A DNA stretch of 64,000 nucleotides, taken from Pseudomonas vranovensis DSM 16006 (GTDB lineage: Bacteria > Pseudomonadota > Gammaproteobacteria > Pseudomonadales > Pseudomonadaceae). The position numbers and the translations under genes were made by a program. Of the stretch, positions 55,389 through 63,762 are shown piece after piece (the first letter of the stretch is position 1; each line of letters opens with the position of its first letter). The stretch spans positions 124,001 to 188,000 of the forward strand of contig NZ_AUED01000002.1 in the NCBI RefSeq assembly GCF_000425805.1. Direction: 5' to 3'. Below the pieces are notes generated by a model. It was not told where the DNA came from and made no database searches. It saw nothing but the letters and a program-made list of their open reading frames with translations.

Positions 55389-55417
55389 TTGACGTAAATC
55401 CGAAAAACCCTTTTAAT
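55389..55417 (+). promoter_or_regulatory. Sigma-70 promoter of tRNA-Phe
   Basis: TTGACG (55389-55394), 17 bases, TTTAAT (55412-55417), in an AT-rich stretch. A GC-rich discriminator (GCGCCCCG) follows, as is usual for stable RNA genes under stringent control. Confidence 0.8.
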
Positions 55418-55427
55418 GCGCCCCGTT

Positions 55428-55503
55428 GCCCAGATAGCTCAGTCGGTAGAGCAGGGGATTGAAAATCCCCGTGTCGGCGGTTCGATTCCGTCTCTGGGCA
55501 CCA
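55428..55503 (+). tRNA. tRNA-Phe (GAA)
   Basis: A 76-nt cloverleaf: acceptor arms GCCCAGA/TCTGGGC, D-loop AGCTCAGTCGGTAGAGC, anticodon stem GGGGA/TCCCC with loop TTGAAAA (anticodon GAA), T-loop GGTTCGATTCC, discriminator A and encoded CCA. Confidence 0.97.
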
Positions 55504-55512
55504 CTAATACCG

Positions 55513-55545
55513 AAAACCCCTGAATCGCGAGATTCAGGGGTTTTT
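55513..55545. terminator. Intrinsic terminator after tRNA-Phe
   Basis: Perfect stem CCCCTGAATC/GATTCAGGGG with GCGA loop, flanked by A4 and T5, so it works in both directions. Begins ten bases after the tRNA. Confidence 0.9.
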
Positions 55546-55646
55546 CATTTGCGCCGCAAAAAGCGCCGTCGTTGACCACCGTCAATACGCCCCCGCCCCA
55601 TCGCCGTAAGCTGCCTGGTGGATACCAGAAAACCAACAGGCCCCCA

Positions 55647-56699
55647 ATGAGCGAAGATTCCACAGCCCTACCCCTGCCCTTGCCCGCCACCGAAACACCC
55701 GCGAGCACCAGCACGACTACACCGCGCAAGACCGCTACCCCCCGCCCACGTCGCCCGCGTACCCCACGCCCCCCTGCGACCGCCAGCACCGACGCGCCGA
55801 TCAGCACCATCAGCCAGCAGCCGGCCGCACTCAAAGTCGCCTCGGCCCCACGCGGCTCGAATGAAGACAGTACCTCGGCCAGACTGCCCGCCAGCTACCC
55901 CTACCGTACCCGCATGCGCCGTGCCGAGTACGACAAGGCCAAGCACGAACTGCAGATCGAGCTGCTCAAGGTACAGAGCTGGGTCAAAGACACCGGCCAG
56001 CGCATCGTCGTGCTGTTCGAAGGCCGTGACGCCGCGGGCAAGGGTGGCACGATCAAACGCTTCATGGAGCACCTGAACCCGCGCGGCGCACGCATCGTGG
56101 CCCTGGAGAAGCCTTCTGAGCAGGAAAAGGGCCAGTGGTACTTCCAGCGCTATATCCAGCACCTGCCCACCGCAGGTGAAATGGTCTTCTTCGACCGCTC
56201 CTGGTACAACCGCGCCGGCGTCGAGCGGGTGATGGATTTCTGCACGCCGCTGCAGTACCTGGAATTCATGCGCCAGGCGCCCGACCTTGAACGCATGCTC
56301 TGCAACAGCGGCATCCTGTTGTTCAAGTACTGGTTCTCGGTGAATCGCGAAGAACAGCTGCGCCGCTTCATCTCCCGACGTGACGACCCGCTCAAGCACT
56401 GGAAGCTGTCGCCTATCGACATCAAGTCGCTGGACAAGTGGGACGAGTACACCGCGGCCAAAGAGGCAATGTTTTTCCACACCGACACCGCCGATGCGCC
56501 GTGGACAGTGGTCAAGTCCGATGACAAGAAGCGCGCACGGATCAACTGCATCCGTCACTTCCTGCATTCGCTGGACTATCCGGGCAAAGACCTGCGCGTG
56601 GCCCATCATCCCGACCCTTTGTTGGTGGACCGGGCATCGCGGGTGCTGGTGGAAGAGGACCGTAGTGAGGGTGTACAGCCGCTGGCCACCCATTCGTAG
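55647..56699 (+). CDS. ppk2: Polyphosphate kinase 2
   Basis: A 350-residue PPK2 that moves phosphate between polyphosphate and nucleoside diphosphates. Core from about residue 85: Walker A EGRDAAGKGGTIKR (Lys132), the lid/Walker B FFDRSWYNRAGVERVM (Asp183), and C-terminal DKKRARINCIRHFL. The first ~75 residues are Pro/Thr/Ser/Arg-rich and probably disordered, a feature missing from minimal PPK2s. The ATG at 55647 was used; an upstream GTG-type start would enter the terminator region. Confidence 0.93.
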   Translation: MSEDSTALPLPLPATETPASTSTTTPRKTATPRPRRPRTPRPPATASTDAPISTISQQPAALKVASAPRGSNEDSTSARLPASYPYRTRMRRAEYDKAKHELQIELLKVQSWVKDTGQRIVVLFEGRDAAGKGGTIKRFMEHLNPRGARIVALEKPSEQEKGQWYFQRYIQHLPTAGEMVFFDRSWYNRAGVERVMDFCTPLQYLEFMRQAPDLERMLCNSGILLFKYWFSVNREEQLRRFISRRDDPLKHWKLSPIDIKSLDKWDEYTAAKEAMFFHTDTADAPWTVVKSDDKKRARINCIRHFLHSLDYPGKDLRVAHHPDPLLVDRASRVLVEEDRSEGVQPLATHS

Positions 56700-56759
56700 C
56701 TTGGGTTTCCCGGCCAACTGCGATTCAATACGCAAAACCTTACGACTCAGGATTCACCG

Positions 56760-57200
56760 ATGGCCTCCAACAGCAAACAACAGAAACGCGCCAAGCGCGC
56801 TGCCGCCAAGGCTCGCGAAAACCGCATGGTGCGTAGCGGCCAGGCGGTCAAGAGCAATGGCGAAAGCTCCAGCGCAAGCGTTGAGCAGGTCTTCAACAAG
56901 GCAATGGACTCGGGCAGCTACGACGCCCTGTTCGAGAAGATGAAGACCGCTCAGGAAGGCGGGCTGGTGTCGCTGATCTCGGTGTTCCTGGTTGACCCGC
57001 TGCTGGCCCTGGTGCTCAAGGGCCACAAGGAAGAACACGCTACCGACTACATCGTCATGGTCTTCACCGCCTACCGCAAATGGCTGGACGGTGCAGACGA
57101 AGACACCACCATGGCGTGGCTGGAGAGCGACGAGTTCCAGGAGGCCTACATCTCGGCCTCTGAGGCTGTGGCCAAGACTCAGCAGAAGCAGTTCGGCTGA
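56760..57200 (+). CDS. Conserved hypothetical protein (146 residues)
   Basis: The N terminus is strongly basic (ASNSKQQKRAKRAAAKARENRMVR), followed by a helical, slightly acidic domain (VEQVFNKAMDSGSYDALFEKMKTAQEGG...DEDTTMAWLESDEFQEAYISASEAVAK). No signal peptide. I do not recognise a named family. The basic tail suggests nucleic acid or polyphosphate binding, and the neighbouring ppk2 makes the latter an idea worth noting, but it is only inference. It starts 60 bases after ppk2. Confidence 0.72.
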   Translation: MASNSKQQKRAKRAAAKARENRMVRSGQAVKSNGESSSASVEQVFNKAMDSGSYDALFEKMKTAQEGGLVSLISVFLVDPLLALVLKGHKEEHATDYIVMVFTAYRKWLDGADEDTTMAWLESDEFQEAYISASEAVAKTQQKQFG

Positions 57201-57203
57201 GTT

Positions 57204-57276
57204 TCGCGGGGCAAGTCGAGACGTCACACCGCCGCTCCTACAGGTTTTGTATGCACCGGTAGGGCTTGCCCCGCAA
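57204..57276. repeat. Degenerate REP pair between the 146-residue protein gene and gabP
   Basis: Inverted REP pair with the GTCGAG variant (TCGCGGGGCAAGTCGAGACGTCACACCG... / ...GTAGGGCTTGCCCCGC), in the gap between convergent genes. Confidence 0.85.
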
Positions 57277-57285
57277 CTCATCCCG

Positions 57286-58680
57286 TCAGTTGTTCAGCAC
57301 AACCCGCCCAGCCGCTTCGGCCTTGCGCTTGCGCGCCACCAGCAGCCCCGCCGCCACAACTGCAATCGACAGCAACCCGGTCGCCACGATCTCGATGCGA
57401 TGGTCCGGACGGATCAGCATCACCGTCAGAATGCCCACGATGAACACGATGGTTGCCCAGGTCAGGCCCGGGAACAGCCACATCTTGAAGGCAATCTTCT
57501 CGCCACGGGCCATACGCTGACGGCGCATGCGCAGTTGCGAAACGGCAATCACCAGGTACACCAGCAAGGCGATGGCACCGGAGCTGGCCAACAGGAACTC
57601 GAACACCTGGGCCGGGGCCAGGTAGTTGGCGATCACGGTAAGGAACGCCGCCGCCGTCGACAGCACCACCGCGCAGTACGGCGTGCCGGTTGAGGTGGTG
57701 CGCTGGGCAACGGCCGGTGCATCACCACGCTTGCTCAGGGAAAAGAGCATGCGCGAGGAGGTGTACAGCGCCGAGTTCAGGCAACTGGTCACGGCAATCA
57801 GCACGACGATGTCGACGATCAACTTGGCATTGGGGATGCCCATCAGGTTCAGCACAGTCTGATAGGAGCCCACTTCGGCCAGGTCACTGTGGTTCCACGG
57901 CACCAGGGCCACGACCACGAAGATCGACACGAGGTAGAACAGGAAGATCCGCCAGATCACCGAGTTGGTGGCCTTGGTGATCTGCTTGCCCGGATCTTTC
58001 GACTCGGCGGCAGCAATGGTGACGATCTCGGTGCCCATGAACGAGAACATAGTGGTCAACATGGCTGCCAGCACCGCACCCATACCGTTGGGCATGAAGC
58101 CCTGGGTGTCGAACAGATGGCTGACGCCGCTGACCTGGCTGTTGGGCAGCAGGCCGAAGATTGCCGCAGCACCAAGGATAATGAAGGCGACGATCGCGAC
58201 CACCTTGAGCAACGCGAACCAGAACTCGAACTCGCCGTAGTTCTTCACGCTGAACAGGTTGGTCGCGGTCAGCAGCAAGGTGATGACCAGGGTGAACACC
58301 CAGATCCCGACATCAGGGAACCAGGCATGCAAGATGGTGGCGGCGGCATTGGCCTCCAGCGGGATCACCAACACCCAGAACCACCAGTACAGCCAGCCGA
58401 TGGTAAAGCCGGCCCAGTGGCCGATGGCCTTGTCGGCGTAAGTGGAGAAGGAGCCGGTATCCGGCGAGGCGATAGCCATTTCCGCCAACATGCGCATCAC
58501 CAGCACCACCAGGGTACCGGCAGCGGCATAGGCCAGCAGCACGGCTGGGCCGGCCTCGGCAATGGCGTGGCCGGAGCCGACGAACAAACCGGCGCCGATA
58601 ACGCCAGCAATGGACAGCATGGTGACATGCCGTTGTTTGAGCCCCTGAGCGAGGTCATTGGAAGTGTGCGTACCGCTCAT
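57286..58680 (-). CDS. gabP: GabP-like amino acid permease (GABA permease family)
   Basis: A 464-residue AAT-family (APC superfamily) proton symporter with about 12 membrane segments. Typical signatures are KQRHVTMLSIAGVIGAGLFVGSGHAI at the N terminus and MFSFMGTEIVTIAAAESKDPGKQI in the middle. It is closest to 4-aminobutyrate permease. Synteny with P. putida, as I recall, supports GabP, but substrate is not proven by sequence. No gabDT genes are in the window. Confidence 0.82.
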   Translation of the reverse strand: MSGTHTSNDLAQGLKQRHVTMLSIAGVIGAGLFVGSGHAIAEAGPAVLLAYAAAGTLVVLVMRMLAEMAIASPDTGSFSTYADKAIGHWAGFTIGWLYWWFWVLVIPLEANAAATILHAWFPDVGIWVFTLVITLLLTATNLFSVKNYGEFEFWFALLKVVAIVAFIILGAAAIFGLLPNSQVSGVSHLFDTQGFMPNGMGAVLAAMLTTMFSFMGTEIVTIAAAESKDPGKQITKATNSVIWRIFLFYLVSIFVVVALVPWNHSDLAEVGSYQTVLNLMGIPNAKLIVDIVVLIAVTSCLNSALYTSSRMLFSLSKRGDAPAVAQRTTSTGTPYCAVVLSTAAAFLTVIANYLAPAQVFEFLLASSGAIALLVYLVIAVSQLRMRRQRMARGEKIAFKMWLFPGLTWATIVFIVGILTVMLIRPDHRIEIVATGLLSIAVVAAGLLVARKRKAEAAGRVVLNN

Positions 58681-59291
58681 AAAACTACCTTTGCAAGGAT
58701 TGGCTTTTCGGTCCTGCGACGTCGGGTGCGCCCTTGAATGCAGCGGCGCAACATCCTGTTACCGATCAGCAACGCAAATAGTGCGCCAGCTCCCCGACCG
58801 TTCGTTCGAAATCCCCTACGGCCTTGTGCAACAAGGTTTACAGGCCTTTCCGCCAGATACTGGCCGAATGCCCACCAAAAAAGGCCCCTCCCCCCTTAAT
58901 TACTGAAATACTCACTTACAAATAGACGGTCGCACCAAAATTCATCACAGGTAACACCTCACGCACATCCTTGGAGCAAAAAGGTACAACCCACAAGGCG
59001 CAACCAATCGCCGCAATCCATGCCCGAAGCTGTACGGAAGGTCAGAAACGGCTTCCCAGCACTGGCCAAAAATGGCACCATCGCGCCTTTTTTCATCAAG
59101 GCTCCGGCCCTGGAAACGAGGGCAGGCGGACATCCGCGCGACAGTCAGCTGCAGCGATGCGACACCCGCCCTCCCGGTAACCCGTTGCCCCTCCCGTCGT
59201 TGTTGGCTGTCATTCAGCCGCTATGCTAGCTTGGCGCTCGCCAAGAAGGCCGCCAACAGCAGGAGCGCACCAGAACACATGAGGACCGCAC
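58681..59291. other. Long divergent intergenic region between gabP and the ABC transporter operon
   Basis: 611 bases without a supported gene. Visible: a perfect inverted repeat CCTTGT-GCA-ACAAGG (58822-58836), an AT-rich patch near 58880-58950 probably serving the gabP promoter, and, near the ABC operon, the promoter and hairpin described separately. Open frames inside it lack ribosome binding sites and coding-like composition. Confidence 0.5.
59200..59245 (+). promoter_or_regulatory. Candidate promoter and leader hairpin of the amino-acid ABC operon
   Basis: TTGTTG (59200-59205), 16 bases, TATGCT (59222-59227), followed at once by the perfect inverted repeat CTTGGC-GCTC-GCCAAG (59230-59245). 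The repeat overlaps the predicted start and could be an operator or a 5' hairpin. Confidence 0.45.
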
Positions 59292-60065
59292 ATGGCTGAG
59301 GCCACGCCCGCGCTGGAAATCCGCAACCTGCACAAACGCTACGGCGACCAGGAGATTCTCAAGGGCATCTCGCTGACCGCACGCGATGGCGACGTGATCT
59401 CGATCCTGGGATCCTCCGGCTCCGGCAAGTCCACTCTGCTGCGCTGCATCAACCTGCTGGAAAACCCGCACCAGGGCCAGATCCTGGTGGCTGGCGAAGA
59501 GCTGCGGCTCAAGTCGGCAAAAAACGGCGAACTGGTGGCGGCCGACAACAAGCAGATCAATCGCCTGCGCAGCGAGATCGGCTTCGTGTTCCAGAATTTC
59601 AATCTGTGGCCGCACATGAGCATCCTCGACAACATCATCGAGGCCCCTCGCCGCGTGCTCGGCCAGAGCAAGGCCGAGGCCATCGAACATGCCGAGGCGC
59701 TGCTCAACAAGGTCGGCATCCACAACAAGCGCCACAGCTACCCGGCCGAATTGTCCGGTGGCCAGCAGCAGCGCGCAGCCATTGCCCGCACCCTGGCCAT
59801 GAAGCCCAAGGTCATCCTGTTTGACGAGCCGACCTCGGCCCTGGATCCGGAAATGGTCCAGGAAGTGCTTAACGTTATCCGCGCCCTGGCCGAAGAAGGC
59901 CGTACCATGCTACTGGTTACGCACGAAATGGGCTTCGCCCGCCAGGTGTCCAGCGAAGTCGTCTTCCTGCACCAAGGGCTGGTCGAAGAGCAGGGAACGC
60001 CGCAGCAGGTTTTTGAAAACCCGAACTCGGCGCGTTGTAAACAATTCATGTCCAGCAACCGCTAA
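59292..60065 (+). CDS. Amino-acid ABC transporter ATPase (HisP/AotP-like)
   Basis: A 257-residue PAAT-family ATPase. Walker A GSSGSGKST (Lys46), Q-loop FQNFNLWPHM, signature LSGGQQQRAAIARTL, Walker B VILFDEPTSALDPE, H-loop LLVTHEMGFA. First gene of a four-gene operon for a polar or basic amino acid (histidine, arginine/ornithine type). The binding protein gene follows after 13 bases. Confidence 0.93.
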   Translation: MAEATPALEIRNLHKRYGDQEILKGISLTARDGDVISILGSSGSGKSTLLRCINLLENPHQGQILVAGEELRLKSAKNGELVAADNKQINRLRSEIGFVFQNFNLWPHMSILDNIIEAPRRVLGQSKAEAIEHAEALLNKVGIHNKRHSYPAELSGGQQQRAAIARTLAMKPKVILFDEPTSALDPEMVQEVLNVIRALAEEGRTMLLVTHEMGFARQVSSEVVFLHQGLVEEQGTPQQVFENPNSARCKQFMSSNR

Positions 60066-60078
60066 CGGAGCAACACGC

Positions 60079-60855
60079 ATGCAGACCTATAAGAAATTCC
60101 TCCTGGCCGCTGCCGCCACGCTGGTGTTCTCGGCCAATGCAATGGCTGCCGAGAAACTGAAGATGGGCATCGAGGCGGCCTACCCGCCATTCAACAGCAA
60201 GGACGCCAGTGGCCAGGTAGTGGGCTTTGACAAAGACATCGGCGACGCCCTGTGCGCCAAGATGAAAGTCGAGTGCGAAGTGGTTACCTCCGACTGGGAC
60301 GGCATCATTCCGTCGCTGCTGGCCAAGAAATACGACTTCATCGTCTCGTCGCTGTCGATCACCGACGAGCGCAAGCAGGCCGTTGACTTCACCGACCGCT
60401 ACTACTCCAACAAGCTGCAGTTCATCGCGCCGAAGAACAGCGACTTCAAGGTCGAAAAAACCGACATGGCCTCGCTCAAGACCGCACTCAAGGGCAAGAC
60501 CATCGGCACCCAGCGCGCCACCCTGTCCGGCACCTGGCTCGAAGACAACTTCAGCGACGACGTCAAATCCATCAAGCTCTACGACACTCAGGAAAACGCC
60601 TACCTTGACCTGACCTCCGGCCGCGTCGACGCACTGCTGGCCGACAAGTTCGTCAACTACGACTGGCTCAAGTCCGAAGCGGGCAAGAACTACGAGTTCA
60701 AAGGCGAGCCTGTGGTCGAGAGTGACGAAATCGGTATCGCCGTACGCAAAGGCGATCCACTGCGCGAGAAGCTGAACGCTGCCCTGAAAGAAATCGTTGC
60801 TGACGGCACCTACAAGAAGATCAACGACAAGTACTTCCCTTTCAGCATCTATTGA
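60079..60855 (+). CDS. Amino-acid ABC transporter substrate-binding protein
   Basis: A 258-residue SBP family 3 protein with signal peptide ending MAA-like (ANAMA|AEKLKMG). MGIEAAYPPFNSKDASGQVVGFDKDIGDALC and GTQRATLSGTWLEDNF are typical of the lysine/arginine/ornithine/histidine binding branch. The signal peptide start at 60079 excludes the longer frame that overlaps the ATPase gene. Confidence 0.93.
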   Translation: MQTYKKFLLAAAATLVFSANAMAAEKLKMGIEAAYPPFNSKDASGQVVGFDKDIGDALCAKMKVECEVVTSDWDGIIPSLLAKKYDFIVSSLSITDERKQAVDFTDRYYSNKLQFIAPKNSDFKVEKTDMASLKTALKGKTIGTQRATLSGTWLEDNFSDDVKSIKLYDTQENAYLDLTSGRVDALLADKFVNYDWLKSEAGKNYEFKGEPVVESDEIGIAVRKGDPLREKLNAALKEIVADGTYKKINDKYFPFSIY

Positions 60856-60913
60856 TTCGCCCCGACCGGCACCGCCTGCATGGGCGGTGCCCGTCCCTTG
60901 AACACACCTGCCC

Positions 60914-61570
60914 ATGAATATTGATCTATACGGATTCGGTCCGGCTCTTGCGGCCGGGACGCTGATGACCGTCAAACTGGCGTTGTCGGCCCTCTGCGTA
61001 GGGCTGGTGCTGGGGCTGCTCGGCGCCCTGGCCAAGACCTCGCCCTTCAAACCCCTGCAATGGATTGGTGGCACCTACTCCACCCTGGTACGCGGCGTAC
61101 CGGAATTGCTCTGGGTACTGTTTATCTACTTCAGCTTTGCCACGCTGATGGACAAGCCCTTCGTTGCCGGCGTGATCGCCCTGGGCCTGTGCTTCGGTGC
61201 CTATGCCACGGAAGTGTTCCGCGGCGCGATCCTGGCCATCCCCAAGGGCCACCGCGAAGCGGGCCTGGCCCTGGGCCTGTCCAAGGGCCGCATCTTCTCC
61301 AGGCTGATCCTGCCACAAATGTGGCGCATGGCCCTGCCCGGCCTTGGCAACCTGTTCATGATCCTGATGAAAGACACCGCCCTGGTGTCGGTGATCGGCC
61401 TCGAAGAAATCATGCGCCAGGCCCAGAACGGCGTGACCAACACCAAGCTGCCATTCACCTTCTACATGGCTGCTGCCTGCATTTACCTGTGCCTGACCAT
61501 CGTCGCCATGATCGTCATGCACTTTCTGGAAAAACGCGCCGCTCGCGGCTTCGCGAGGGCCAACCAATGA
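60914..61570 (+). CDS. Amino-acid ABC transporter permease (HisQ-like)
   Basis: A 218-residue permease of the His/Glu/Gln/Arg type with about five membrane segments and the coupling loop GHREAGLALGLSKGRIFSRLILPQMWRMALPG. Pairs with the next permease as a heterodimer. Its stop overlaps the next start (ATGA). Confidence 0.92.
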   Translation: MNIDLYGFGPALAAGTLMTVKLALSALCVGLVLGLLGALAKTSPFKPLQWIGGTYSTLVRGVPELLWVLFIYFSFATLMDKPFVAGVIALGLCFGAYATEVFRGAILAIPKGHREAGLALGLSKGRIFSRLILPQMWRMALPGLGNLFMILMKDTALVSVIGLEEIMRQAQNGVTNTKLPFTFYMAAACIYLCLTIVAMIVMHFLEKRAARGFARANQ

Positions 61571-62256
61571 ACTGGGAAGTCATCATCAAGTGGCTGCCAA
61601 AGCTGGTCCAGGGCGCCACGCTGACCCTCGAACTGCTGGCCATTGCCGTGATTGTCGGCCTGATCCTGGCCATTCCGCTGGGTATCGCCCGCTCGTCGCG
61701 GCACTGGTATGTGCGCGCCCTGCCCTTTGGCTACATCTTTTTCTTCCGCGGCACCCCGCTGCTGGTGCAGCTGTTTCTGGTGTACTACGGTCTGGCGCAG
61801 TTCGATGCGGTGAAAAACAGTGCGCTGTGGCCTTACCTGCGCGATCCGTTCTGGTGCACGGTGCTGACCATGACCCTGCACACCGCGGCCTACATCGCCG
61901 AAATCCTTCGTGGCGCCTTGCAGGCCATCCCCCGTGGCGAGATTGAAGCGGCACGGGCACTGGGCATGTCGCGGGCCAAGGCGATGATCTTCATCATGCT
62001 GCCGCGCGCCGCGCGCATCGGCCTGCCGGCCTACAGCAACGAAGTCATCCTGATGCTCAAGGCCAGCGCCCTGGCCAGTACCGTGACCCTGCTAGACATC
62101 ATCGGCATGGCCCGGACCATCATTGCGCGCACCTACATGCCGGTAGAGATCTTCTTCGCCGCTGGTGTGATGTACCTGGTGATCTCCTTCGTGCTGGTGC
62201 AAGCGTTCAAGCAATTGGAACGCTGGCTGCGCGTAGACGCCTGCCAAGGCCGTTGA
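61567..62256 (+). CDS. Amino-acid ABC transporter permease (HisM-like)
   Basis: A 229-residue permease, partner of the HisQ-like gene, with the loop GEIEAARALGMSRAKAMIFIMLPRAARIGLPAYSNE. The ATG at 61567 is translationally coupled to the upstream stop; a frame running far upstream is a shadow of hisQ-like. A terminator follows. Confidence 0.93.
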   Translation: MNWEVIIKWLPKLVQGATLTLELLAIAVIVGLILAIPLGIARSSRHWYVRALPFGYIFFFRGTPLLVQLFLVYYGLAQFDAVKNSALWPYLRDPFWCTVLTMTLHTAAYIAEILRGALQAIPRGEIEAARALGMSRAKAMIFIMLPRAARIGLPAYSNEVILMLKASALASTVTLLDIIGMARTIIARTYMPVEIFFAAGVMYLVISFVLVQAFKQLERWLRVDACQGR

Positions 62257-62264
62257 ACCTGTAT

Positions 62265-62290
62265 AACGGGGCTGATCACAGCCCCGTTTT
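62265..62290 (+). terminator. Intrinsic terminator of the amino-acid ABC operon
   Basis: Stem ACGGGGCTG/CAGCCCCGT with ATCA loop, then TTTT, nine bases after the HisM-like stop. Confidence 0.88.
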
Positions 62291-62301
62291 CGTATCAGAC
62301 C

Positions 62302-63522
62302 ATGACCACTGCCCTCCCCCTCGCCAATGACCAACTGCCCAGCCGCTTCCAGGCACTGGACAGCTTTTTGCGCGAGCACCAGCACCTGTGGCGACCACGC
62401 CCCTTCACCCAGCTGCAACTGCCCTGGGAGGCCGAGCACCCGACGCTGGCGGCCTGGCTGCGGCAGCGCTCGCTGGACGAGGCAGAAACCGCGCACAACC
62501 ATCCCGAGCGACTGGACGCGCCGGCACCTTTTCCACAGCTGGCAAGCATGGCCGCCCAATTGGCCGAGGTCGGCGAGTTATCCACAATCGCCCTGCCAGC
62601 GGCGAGCCATCGCTTGAACGTGGATGTGCCGGGGCGCAAATGGCAGCAGATCGAAGCCTTCGCCAGCCACCTGGGCTTTACCCAGGCGCCACGACACTGG
62701 CTGGACTGGTGCTCGGGCAAAGGCCACCTGGGCCGGCGCTTGCTGCAGGCCGAGCAGCAGCAACTGACCTGCCTTGAATACGACCCGGCGCTGGTCGACG
62801 CTGGCCGGCAACTGAGCCAGCACCACGGCGTGAATGCCCAGCACCTATTGCAGGACGTACTGGCCGAAGACGCCGACCAGCGCCTGGGCAGCGCCCACAC
62901 CGCCGTCGCCCTGCATGCCTGTGGCGACCTGCACGTACGCCTGATGCAATTGGCCAGCCGCCAGGGCTGCCGTCAGCTGGCTATTGCGCCCTGCTGCTAC
63001 AACCGCATCCAGGCGGCGCAGTACCAGCCGCTCTCGGCCGCTGCGATCACCTCCGGCCTGCATCTGTCGATCGATGACCTGGGCCTGCCCCTGAGCGAAA
63101 CCGTCACCGCCGGCGCACGGGTACGCCGCCAGCGCGATGAGTCGATGGCCAGACGCCTGGGGTTCGATTTACTGCAGCGAGCGCTGCGAGGCATGGATGA
63201 GTACCTGCCGACACCCTCGTTGCCGGTCAGCTGGCTGCAAAAGCCCTATGCCGACTACTGCCGGGAACTGGCGGCGCTCAAAGGCCTGTCGATAGACCAC
63301 ACCCCTGACTGGGACGCACAGCAGGCTGCTGGCTGGCAGCGCTTGGCCGAGGTTCGCAACCTGGAGTTGCTGCGCAACCTGTTCCGCCGCCCGCTGGAGT
63401 TGTGGCTGGTGCTCGACCGTGCGCTGTACCTGCAGGAGCAGGGCTACCACGTACAGCTGGGAGTGTTCTGTGAGCAGCCCCTCACACCGCGCAACTTGAT
63501 GCTCCTGGCGGAACGCCAGTAA
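62302..63522 (+). CDS. SAM-dependent methyltransferase domain protein (Methyltransf_32/METTL25-like)
   Basis: A 406-residue soluble protein. The SAM-binding motif lies near 135-150 (HWLDWCSGKGHLGRRLL), then an acidic strand end (CLEYDPALVDAGRQL) and VALHACGDLHVRLM; the APCCYNR segment near residue 232 is typical of the METTL25/RRNAD1-related family. The substrate is unknown, possibly RNA or ribosomal protein. A perfect DnaA-type nonamer (62578-62586) lies within the gene. Confidence 0.8.
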   Translation: MTTALPLANDQLPSRFQALDSFLREHQHLWRPRPFTQLQLPWEAEHPTLAAWLRQRSLDEAETAHNHPERLDAPAPFPQLASMAAQLAEVGELSTIALPAASHRLNVDVPGRKWQQIEAFASHLGFTQAPRHWLDWCSGKGHLGRRLLQAEQQQLTCLEYDPALVDAGRQLSQHHGVNAQHLLQDVLAEDADQRLGSAHTAVALHACGDLHVRLMQLASRQGCRQLAIAPCCYNRIQAAQYQPLSAAAITSGLHLSIDDLGLPLSETVTAGARVRRQRDESMARRLGFDLLQRALRGMDEYLPTPSLPVSWLQKPYADYCRELAALKGLSIDHTPDWDAQQAAGWQRLAEVRNLELLRNLFRRPLELWLVLDRALYLQEQGYHVQLGVFCEQPLTPRNLMLLAERQ

Positions 63523-63545
63523 CCCTGCCCCGAAGGTGCGCAGCC

Positions 63546-63690
63546 TGTGGATAAGTCTGTGTGCAACCTTTTGAAAAAACCCTCAAAAACCTTGGATCCA
63601 AGCGCTTTCGACCGTTGGTCGTTTTTTGCTCAGCGGCTTATCGCCAGCAAAAACAGCCATTTGCGCAAAGACCAACGGCAAGCGTTGGTC
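63546..63690. other. Hairpin-rich gap between the methyltransferase and SMR genes
   Basis: The 240-base gap (63523-63762) is AT-richer than its surroundings and holds a perfect DnaA box TGTGGATAA (63546-63554), TTTTGA/TCAAAA (63569-63588), the palindrome CTTGGATCCAAG (63591-63602), CGACC-GTT-GGTCG followed by T6 (63609-63627, a possible terminator of the methyltransferase), and GACCAACG-N5-CGTTGGTC (63670-63690). A 68-codon GTG-initiated frame (63547-63753) runs through it but looks non-coding. A small RNA is conceivable. Confidence 0.45.
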
Positions 63691-63762
63691 CGATGGAAGC
63701 GACACCGATATGGCACGCGGCTTGTGCATAAGCATTTTAACCAAACGCTCTAAGCAGCAAAA

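Noticed and set aside
3493..57276. A dispersed CRISPR-like system from the recurring palindromic repeats
   Set aside because: The units occur as inverted pairs between genes, not as direct repeats with uniform spacers, and there are no cas genes. They are REP elements.
63547..63753. A 68-residue protein gene after the methyltransferase
   Set aside because: GTG start with a poorly spaced site, frame crosses four hairpins, and the composition is unlike neighbouring genes. Kept only as part of the hairpin-rich gap.
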